Shown piece after piece: positions 1-5,222 of a stretch of 12,429 nt of DNA (the stretch's first letter is position 1; every line of letters begins with the position of its first letter). The notes beneath the pieces were generated by a model that worked only from the letters and a program-made list of their open reading frames with translations, had not been told where the DNA came from and did not search any database. The stretch covers positions 1 through 12,429 of the forward strand of contig DASRXL010000042.1 in assembly GCA_035654175.1 (NCBI GenBank). Direction: 5' to 3'. The stretch comes from PNC22 sp035654175. Its GTDB lineage: Bacteria > Planctomycetota > Phycisphaerae > Phycisphaerales > UBA1924. Position numbers and translations under genes: made by a program.

Positions 1-272
1 GGCAGCTTGACGATGACCTCCGCCTCCGCCCCGCCCGGAAAGCTCCACGTCGCGAAGCCCGTGGCGGCCCCGCCCCGCTGCCACGTCGACTGGAACCACT
101 CGACCGGCCCGAGCCTGCCGTGACAGACATCCCGGAGCACCGGCTCGAGGCCGATCGCAAGGTCGTGCGTGTCACCGTCCGGAAGGGGCCTCTGCCGGGC
201 CCTCCCGTCGGTGGGCCCCCGCAGGGCCGCGACGCTCTTCTCGGGAGTGGACTCCTGAGGGCTCAACGCCAT
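1..272 (-). CDS. Probable phosphotransferase / kinase-fold protein, N-terminal part only (runs off left edge)
   Basis: An open minus-strand frame starts at ATG 272-270 and runs off the window after 90 complete codons. A GGTAGG stretch lies 3 nt upstream of the ATG as a possible ribosome site. Residues 56-90 read like the N-lobe of an aminoglycoside-phosphotransferase-type kinase fold. A Gly-rich turn (QRGGAATGFATW, about 65-76) is followed by a strand ending in VIVKLP, with Lys89 placed like the ATP-binding lysine. The first 45 residues are polar and look like a linker. The gene follows motB on the same strand after a 91-nt gap, so it could be read through from the motility operon, but nothing ties it to motility. 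The catalytic loop is outside the window, so the family call rests on the N-lobe alone and the substrate is unknown. Confidence 0.45.
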   Translation of the reverse strand, partial: MALSPQESTPEKSVAALRGPTDGRARQRPLPDGDTHDLAIGLEPVLRDVCHGRLGPVEWFQSTWQRGGAATGFATWSFPGGAEAEVIVKL

Positions 273-330
273 GAGCCTACCCGAAAGCGCCGTGGGACTC
301 CAGCCGCTTCTGCCCGCACGGCGCCGCCCG

Positions 331-343
331 CCCCCATCGGGGG
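331..343 (-). terminator. Short GC hairpin downstream of motB
   Basis: A perfect 5-bp inverted repeat (CCCCC-ATC-GGGGG) lies about 20 nt past the motB stop codon. It has no T-tract, so intrinsic termination would be weak. It may be chance in GC-rich DNA. Confidence 0.2.
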
Positions 344-363
344 AATCTCCCTCACGTGCGCCG

Positions 364-1215
364 TCAAGGCGAGCCCCGCTGCTCGGCGTTCGGCGCGGGC
401 GTGCGCCGCGCCGAGAGCAGCACCTCCACCCGCTGGGCCGCGCTCCAGGCGCGATCGGGCGCCTGCCCCCGCGCCCGGCTCTCGCTGTCCCCGCACGAGA
501 CGATCAGGATCCGCTCCCACGCGATTCCTTCTTCCGCCAGCACCCGCGCCACGCTCAGCGCGCGGTCGTACGCCAGGCGGTAGCCCTGCTCGGGATCGTG
601 CATGGTCTCCCAGAGGCTCGCGTGCCCGCGAACCTCGATGGCGTAGCGAAGCCCGGCCAGGCGCGGAAGCAGCCCCGCGATGACCTCGCGCGACACGGGA
701 TCGATCTCCGCCGAGAACTCGGGGAACGCGATCACGTCCCCCACCCGCGCGAACTCCTCGGCCCCGAGCGCCGGCTCCGCGGGCCCGGGGTTCAGCGCGG
801 GCTCCTCGGACCGCCCCGCCAGGCGCTCGCGCAGCCGGCGCACCAGCGCGCCGTCCTCCGGGTCGGTGCTGTCGATGTCCACCGCGTTGTGGAACGCCTC
901 GCGCACGGCCAGCGCGAAATCGAGCTCCTCGTCGGTGTACCCCCCGCTGCCCTCGGCCGGCGCCGACTGGGATTCCGAGTCGTCGCCGGTCGACGAGTGC
1001 GCGCTGCTGGACTTGCCCATGTTGAGGGCGAGCAGGATCACGAACACGCCCATCATGAGCATCACGTTGTCGGCGAAGGAGATGAGCCACTCCGGGGCGC
1101 CCTCGTGCTCCTCGTGCCCGCCGCCGCCGCCGTGACCGTGCGGCCCGTGCGAGGAGTGCCCTCCGCCCGAGGCGTGCCCCTCACCCTCGTGATCGCGAGA
1201 CCGCGACTTGCCCAT
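364..1215 (-). CDS. motB: Flagellar motor stator protein MotB
   Basis: This is the peptidoglycan-anchoring half of the flagellar stator, which with MotA forms an inner-membrane ion channel. The 283-residue product has three parts. Residues 1-42 are a His/Gly-rich cytoplasmic tail with eight histidines between 9 and 37. One membrane helix spans about 43-66, with the MotB signature SFADNVMLMMGVFVILLAL; Asp49 is the ion-carrying aspartate. After a variable plug/linker region (about 67-150), an OmpA/MotB peptidoglycan-binding domain fills the C-terminal half; IEVRGHASLWE and AQRVEVLL mark its core. I chose ATG 1215 because AGAGGAG sits 8 nt upstream. A GTG at 1221 in the same frame is too close to that site. 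The gene starts 21 nt after the motA stop, an operon arrangement. The histidine tail is unusual for MotB. Family assignment is secure. Proton versus sodium use cannot be read with confidence. Confidence 0.93.
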   Translation of the reverse strand: MGKSRSRDHEGEGHASGGGHSSHGPHGHGGGGGHEEHEGAPEWLISFADNVMLMMGVFVILLALNMGKSSSAHSSTGDDSESQSAPAEGSGGYTDEELDFALAVREAFHNAVDIDSTDPEDGALVRRLRERLAGRSEEPALNPGPAEPALGAEEFARVGDVIAFPEFSAEIDPVSREVIAGLLPRLAGLRYAIEVRGHASLWETMHDPEQGYRLAYDRALSVARVLAEEGIAWERILIVSCGDSESRARGQAPDRAWSAAQRVEVLLSARRTPAPNAEQRGSP

Positions 1216-1236
1216 CCGCACCGCTCCTCTCGCAAG

Positions 1237-2019
1237 CTACGCCGCCGCACGCAACCGATCCTGCGTCGGGATCGGGAGGAACGCCAGGATCTTGTCCTGC
1301 GTAATGCGCGGGCTGTCGCCGGCCTGCAGCGACAGGATGCCCTGGAGCATCATCTCCCTCGCGAGGATCTCCTGCGACGAGCGCATCGCCAGCTTGTCGC
1401 CGATCGGTCCCGCGACGGCGTTCGCCAGCACCGTGCCGTACATCGTCGCGACCACCGCGAGCGCCAGCGCGTGGCCCATCGCCTCCACGCTGCCCGAGCC
1501 GAGCTGCCCGAACATGCCGATCTGGCCGATCAGCGTGCCCACCAGCCCCCACCCCGGGCCGTACAGCTTGATCAGGTCGAAGAACTTCTTCCCCGCCTTG
1601 TGCCGCTCCTGCATCGCCAGGATCTCGAACCGCATCGTCGTCTCGATCGCCGAGGGGTCCACGCCGTCCACCGCCTGCTTGAGCCCCTTCATGAGGAACG
1701 GGTCGCCGAGCTTCTCCACCCTGGTCTCGAGCGCCAGGATCCCCTCCTTGCGCGACACGTCGGACAGCTCCGTGAAGAGCTTGACCATGTCCACCGGCTG
1801 GAGCCCCGCCTGGAACATGAACTTCCGGACGTACCCCGGGACGCGCACCAGCCTGTCCATCGGCATCGCCATGAACACCACGCTGATGCTCCCGCCGAAG
1901 ACCGTGAACACGCCCTCGAGCGAGAAGAACATCATGAGGTGGCCGTGCGAGCCGTGCCACGCGACGAACGACAGGCACACCACCCCGATGATCACGCCTA
2001 TGAGACTGGACTTGTCCAC
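1237..2019 (-). CDS. motA: Flagellar motor stator protein MotA (PomA-like)
   Basis: This inner-membrane stator subunit couples ion flow through the MotA/MotB channel to torque on the rotor. The 260-residue product has the MotA layout. Two N-terminal helices lie at about 6-22 and 28-52. A large cytoplasmic loop at about 55-150 contains SRKEGILALE (Arg90, Glu98), matching the charged rotor-contact residues of MotA. Two more helices follow at about 153-172 and 181-208. The channel prolines are present: Pro155 in GPGWG and Pro205 in AVAGPIGDKL. The start is GTG 2019 (MDKSSLIG), with GGGAGGG 5 nt upstream. The nearest ATG (2024) is out of frame, and in-frame extension upstream gives only Arg-rich noise. 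It lies 148 nt downstream of the diguanylate cyclase gene and 21 nt upstream of motB. The 148-nt leader contains a 9-bp inverted repeat. Confidence 0.94.
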   Translation of the reverse strand: MDKSSLIGVIIGVVCLSFVAWHGSHGHLMMFFSLEGVFTVFGGSISVVFMAMPMDRLVRVPGYVRKFMFQAGLQPVDMVKLFTELSDVSRKEGILALETRVEKLGDPFLMKGLKQAVDGVDPSAIETTMRFEILAMQERHKAGKKFFDLIKLYGPGWGLVGTLIGQIGMFGQLGSGSVEAMGHALALAVVATMYGTVLANAVAGPIGDKLAMRSSQEILAREMMLQGILSLQAGDSPRITQDKILAFLPIPTQDRLRAAA

Positions 2020-2083
2020 AGCATCCCTCCCGGGGAGCCTGAGCCGCCTTTGCAGAGAACGCGGGCCGAATGGAGCTTTCGGA

Positions 2084-2129
2084 CGATCCCGGCCGCGCCA
2101 TGAGGCACGCGCCCCGCGCACCGGGATCG
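2084..2129. repeat. 9-bp inverted repeat in the motA leader
   Basis: CGATCCCGG (2084-2092) and CCGGGATCG (2121-2129) are perfect inverted copies separated by 28 nt. They lie between the diguanylate cyclase stop codon and the motA start. The repeat could be an operator, an mRNA hairpin in the motA leader or a weak terminator of the upstream gene. There is no T-tract. Function is not shown by the sequence. Confidence 0.25.
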
Positions 2130-2167
2130 CCACGCACAGCCCCAAGTTCTCGGACTGTCCCCCGGCC

Positions 2168-3499
2168 TCACGCCCGCCCGAGCCGCCGGCAGCCGGGCCC
2201 GATCGCGATCACGTTCTTGCCCTGCTTCTTCCCCTCGAGCGCGAGCTGGTCGGCGCGCTCCACGAGCTCTTCGGCCGTCCGCCCGTCCCACGGGTACGTC
2301 GCGAGCCCCCCGGAGATCGTGAGGCACCCGGGCAGCTCGTCGCGCAGCTTCCGGAACTGCGCGCTCCGGAGCTGCGACTGGAACCGCTCCGCGACGTCGA
2401 ACACGCTCGTCGGGTGCCGGCTGTCCGGCTCGCGCGGGCCCTCGGGCTCGTAGAAGATCACCGCGAACTCGTCGCCCCCGATGCGGCACACCTTGTCCGT
2501 CGGCCGCACCGCCGCGCTCAGCAGGCGCACGCACTCGGTCAGGATCTCGTCGCCCGCCCCGTGCCCGTACGCGTCGTTGAACCGTTTGAAATCGTCGATG
2601 TCGAACACCAGAACCGTGAGCGCCCGCCGCGCCCGCCGCGCCTCCTCGATCGCGCGCGCCAGGAACCCGTCGAAATACCTCCGGTTCCACGCGCCAGTCA
2701 GCGGGTCGCGGTACGCCGCCTCCCGGAGCTCCGCCTGCCTCGCCTCCAGCTCCAGCCACGCCCCCAGCCACACCGCCTGCCCCTCGAGCGCCGCCGCGCC
2801 GGCCACGCGGCTGCGCAGCTCGCCCGCGATCTCGCCCCCCGTCCCGACGCGCACCGGAGCCGAGGCCCACGCCGACCACGCCGGCGCCGACCGCCCGCTC
2901 TCCCGGCCCGCGAACACGACGTCCCCCGCGCCCAGCCGCGCGCGGATCAGCTCCAGCGCCGCCCCCATCACGGGCTCGCCGTCGATCACGCGCCGAAGGA
3001 GCACCGTCTCCCCCGCGCCCGCACCGCTCGCGCTCCCGGCCTCCCGCTCGCCGCGTGCGCACGCCGCCGCGACCGGCGCCCCCTTCACTTCGACGCTCGC
3101 GCCCGGGCCGGCCTCGCACGCCCCGCCCCCCGCCGCCCCGTTCTCGATGAACCTGCGCAGCGTTTCCTGCGCGTGCTCGACGTCGATCCCCCCGTCGTAC
3201 CCACTTGGCAGCGCCGCCCCGTTGTGCGACACGCGGAGCACCCGCACGCCGGGATCGACGCGGCGCAGCCCCGCGATGAACTCCGCCAGGTCCCCAGGCC
3301 CCGACGCCGCGGGCTCCGCATCAGGATCCACGATCACGACCGACCTTCCCTCCATCGGGTCGGAGAGCTCGCCCAGAGCATCGAGCGGCGTGCGCGCACG
3401 CACCAGCTCCACGCCCGGATCGCGACGCAGCGCCGAATCGAGACCGGTCCTGCCGAGCAGGATCACCCGAACGCCCTCGGTCTCACTCGTCTGCGGCAT
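2168..3499 (-). CDS. Diguanylate cyclase with degenerate receiver-like N-terminus (GGDEF protein)
   Basis: The product (443 residues) probably makes cyclic di-GMP from two GTP. The GGDEF domain starts near DPLTGAWNRRYFD (about 268-280) and runs to the C-terminus. The active-site motif is the canonical RIGGDEF (GGDEF at 341-345), so the enzyme should be active. RPTD at 332-335 is an intact inhibitory I-site in the usual position. Residues 10-92 alternate strands and helices like a response-regulator receiver (VRVILLG, VELVRAR, SVVIVDPD, VRVLRVS) but lack the acidic pair after strand 1. Residues 120-260 form a poorly conserved Gly/Ala-rich region. No membrane helix is visible, so the protein is cytoplasmic. 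I used ATG 3499. An in-frame GTG at 3541 has GGGAG 9 nt upstream and would couple translation to the preceding gene, whose stop is at 3548, so it is a real alternative. The next gene downstream is motA, which suggests c-di-GMP control of motility. Confidence 0.9.
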   Translation of the reverse strand: MPQTSETEGVRVILLGRTGLDSALRRDPGVELVRARTPLDALGELSDPMEGRSVVIVDPDAEPAASGPGDLAEFIAGLRRVDPGVRVLRVSHNGAALPSGYDGGIDVEHAQETLRRFIENGAAGGGACEAGPGASVEVKGAPVAAACARGEREAGSASGAGAGETVLLRRVIDGEPVMGAALELIRARLGAGDVVFAGRESGRSAPAWSAWASAPVRVGTGGEIAGELRSRVAGAAALEGQAVWLGAWLELEARQAELREAAYRDPLTGAWNRRYFDGFLARAIEEARRARRALTVLVFDIDDFKRFNDAYGHGAGDEILTECVRLLSAAVRPTDKVCRIGGDEFAVIFYEPEGPREPDSRHPTSVFDVAERFQSQLRSAQFRKLRDELPGCLTISGGLATYPWDGRTAEELVERADQLALEGKKQGKNVIAIGPGCRRLGRA

Positions 3500-3547
3500 C
3501 ACACCCAGTACCCCAGCCCGGCCCCGGCGGGTTCGCCCCACACGGCC

Positions 3548-4069
3548 CTACTCCCGATCATCGGCCAGCAGCATCGATAACTCCTCGGCCGTCAGCAGAG
3601 ATCGCGGCGGAACCTCGCCCCCGTCTTCCCGACCGTCCCGCTGCCCGGAGACGTCCCGCCCCTGCCCAGCCGTCCCGCCCTCGCCCGCCAAGCGCAAATC
3701 CGGCGCAGGGCGGCCCGCGGTCCGCCCATGCACCACGACTTCCGGCTCCGCCCGGCTGCGCACCGGGGCCAGTGGGCTCAGGCGCGGCGATTGAGCCGTC
3801 GAATACCCCCAGCACACCGTCGCCGGGTCGAACCTCTCGATCGCGCCCCTCACCTCCGGGGCCCCCGCCAGCGACTCGGGCTCGACCAGCAGCAGCACCC
3901 GCGCCTGCGCCGAGGCCGCTCGGCGCGCAAGCACCCTCGAAAGCGCGTCGAAGGGCCCCACCGCCTCCTCCCACGCGATCTCCTGCCGTTGCAGCGCGCC
4001 GGCAAGATCGGATGGAACGCTCCCCGCCCGCCAGACCACCGCGTACACACCGTTCGGACGCTGCGCCAT
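3548..4069 (-). CDS. Uncharacterised protein with receiver-like alpha/beta domain and an LTAEELSMLL tail
   Basis: I do not recognise the family. The product is 173 residues with no signal peptide or membrane helix. Residues 7-90 look like an alpha/beta domain: VYAVVW strand, helix, PFDALSRVL, then ARVLLLVEPE strand, then FDPATVCWGYS. The spacing of hydrophobic and PxDAL/DP motifs resembles the N-terminus of the diguanylate cyclase encoded just downstream. Residues 91-157 are a polar, Pro/Gly/Arg-rich linker. The last 16 residues (LLTAEELSMLLADD region) form a short acidic amphipathic helix. I chose ATG 4069 because GGTAGG lies 9 nt upstream; an ATG at 4078 in the same frame sits directly on that site. 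The stop is about 7-48 nt from the cyclase start, so the two are probably co-transcribed and act in the same pathway. Codon use is typical of the window. Confidence 0.7.
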   Translation of the reverse strand: MAQRPNGVYAVVWRAGSVPSDLAGALQRQEIAWEEAVGPFDALSRVLARRAASAQARVLLLVEPESLAGAPEVRGAIERFDPATVCWGYSTAQSPRLSPLAPVRSRAEPEVVVHGRTAGRPAPDLRLAGEGGTAGQGRDVSGQRDGREDGGEVPPRSLLTAEELSMLLADDRE

Positions 4070-4120
4070 CGGGGGCATCCTACCACGCGCCCGGTCCATC
4101 GCGAGCATTCCTCGCCGTCC

Positions 4121-4135
4121 GGCGGCGACGCCGCC
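4121..4135 (-). terminator. Possible hairpin after the cobalamin-binding protein gene
   Basis: GGCGGC-GAC-GCCGCC is a perfect 6-bp stem with a 3-nt loop. It lies about 23 nt past the stop codon at 4158, in the 88-nt gap before the next minus-strand gene. There is no T-tract, so this is a weak call in GC-rich DNA. Confidence 0.22.
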
Positions 4136-4157
4136 CCTCGGCCGCATTCGTCCTCGG

Positions 4158-5138
4158 TTATGGGGCCGGGCTGCGCAATGGCCGCCACGGAAAGCCCCGC
4201 GGCATCAGCCCGGGGCGGTCGTTCAGCCAGCCCACCAGCCACTCGAAGGCATCCACCAGCCGCGGCCCGGGACGGTTGAACATCGCGTCGCCATCCACCA
4301 CCGCCACGCGCGCCGACCGGGCCGCCGGCAGCTCGCCCCACCACGCCCGGCGCGTGAGCGCCTCGGCCTCGCCGTACGCCCGCGCCAGTTCCACCCCGCA
4401 CGGCGCGACCACCACAAACTCGGGACGCGAAGCGACGAACGCCTCCGGCGCCACCGCCACCGACGCGCCCGCCACGCGTTCGCCCATCTGCGTCCCCGCC
4501 GCCGCCCCGGAACCCGCCCGCGCCACCGTGGGATTCAGCGGGTGCCGCCCACCCGCCCGCTCGATGAGCTGCACCGTCCAATGCCCCGCCACGAACAAAG
4601 GATCGGTCCACTCCAGAAAGCCGACCACCGGGCCGTCGGCGTAGGGATTCACGTGCTCCTGCGCCCTCCAGAGGCGCGAGCGCAGCTCCACCGCCGCGTG
4701 GCGCGCCCGCTCCTCCAGGCCCGCCGCCCGACCCACCCGCAGCACGTCGTCAAGCACGTCCTCGACGGTCTCGGGATTGAGGCTGACGATCCTCGCCGGC
4801 CGGTCCAGCCGCTCCGCCGCCCGGCGCACGCTCGCGAGGTCGATCGAGCACACGCCGCACAGGTCCTGCGTCAGAATCAGGTCGGGCCGCAGTGCGCTGA
4901 GCAGCCGCTCGTCGAGCCGGTAGAGCGGCCGACCCGCCGCCACGTCGGCGCGAACGATCGCGTCGATCTCGCCCGGCGCGGCTCCGGCGTCGGTCGTCCG
5001 CTTGGTCAAGACCGGCAACTCGCCCAGCCCGGCGTCGGTAGGAGAGTTGCACTCATGCGAGCGGCCGACGAGGAGCTCCCGCCCGCCCAGAAGGCAGAGG
5101 ATCTCCGTCGCCGAAGGAACGAGGCTGACGACACGCAT
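4158..5138 (-). CDS. BtuF-like cobalamin-binding (periplasmic-binding-fold) protein
   Basis: The product (326 residues) belongs to the helical-backbone metal/cobalamin-binding family (COG0614, BtuF-like). It begins directly with the family's first strand (MRVVSLVPSATEILCLLG). GRSHECNSP and TQDLCGVC follow, both typical of the bacterial 'cobalamin-binding protein' subgroup. The second lobe includes GFLEWTDPLFVAGHW (about 195-210) and the usual C-terminal GDAMFNRPGPRLVDAFEWL. No signal peptide or lipobox precedes the domain. This is common in this subgroup and leaves its location and role (corrinoid salvage or delivery rather than classic import) uncertain. The start is ATG 5138 with GGAAG 6 nt upstream; longer frames would overlap the divergent gspD start. 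No BtuC/BtuD transporter genes are in the window, and the 84-nt divergent intergenic region lacks a recognisable B12 box. Confidence 0.82.
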   Translation of the reverse strand: MRVVSLVPSATEILCLLGGRELLVGRSHECNSPTDAGLGELPVLTKRTTDAGAAPGEIDAIVRADVAAGRPLYRLDERLLSALRPDLILTQDLCGVCSIDLASVRRAAERLDRPARIVSLNPETVEDVLDDVLRVGRAAGLEERARHAAVELRSRLWRAQEHVNPYADGPVVGFLEWTDPLFVAGHWTVQLIERAGGRHPLNPTVARAGSGAAAGTQMGERVAGASVAVAPEAFVASRPEFVVVAPCGVELARAYGEAEALTRRAWWGELPAARSARVAVVDGDAMFNRPGPRLVDAFEWLVGWLNDRPGLMPRGFPWRPLRSPAP

Positions 5139-5187
5139 GGCCGGCTTCCGATCGGACCCCGACAATCCGCCGGGGACAGGGAGTCGG

Positions 5188-5193
5188 TATAAC
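5188..5193 (+). promoter_or_regulatory. Possible -10 element for gspD
   Basis: TATAAC is the only AT-rich hexamer in the 84-nt divergent intergenic region (5139-5222). It lies 29 nt before the gspD GTG and 17 nt before its GGAG ribosome site. No convincing -35 box lies at the normal spacing, so this is tentative. Confidence 0.3.
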
Positions 5194-5222
5194 CTAGCGC
5201 TCCAGCACAAGGAGAGGCGCCG

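Noticed and set aside
2100..2140. A sigma-54-like GG-N10-GC match on the minus strand upstream of motA
   Set aside because: Only the GG and GC dinucleotides match well, which is expected by chance in DNA this GC-rich. The -12 element is poor.
1208..3580. A 790-codon plus-strand frame and a related 610-codon frame at 271-2103, opposite the motility genes
   Set aside because: Their translations are Arg/Pro/His-rich noise typical of the antisense of high-GC genes. The opposite strand carries clear MotA, MotB and GGDEF motifs.
5139..5222. Cobalamin riboswitch upstream of the BtuF-like gene
   Set aside because: The divergent gap is only 84 nt and contains no recognisable B12 box, which is too short for the full riboswitch.
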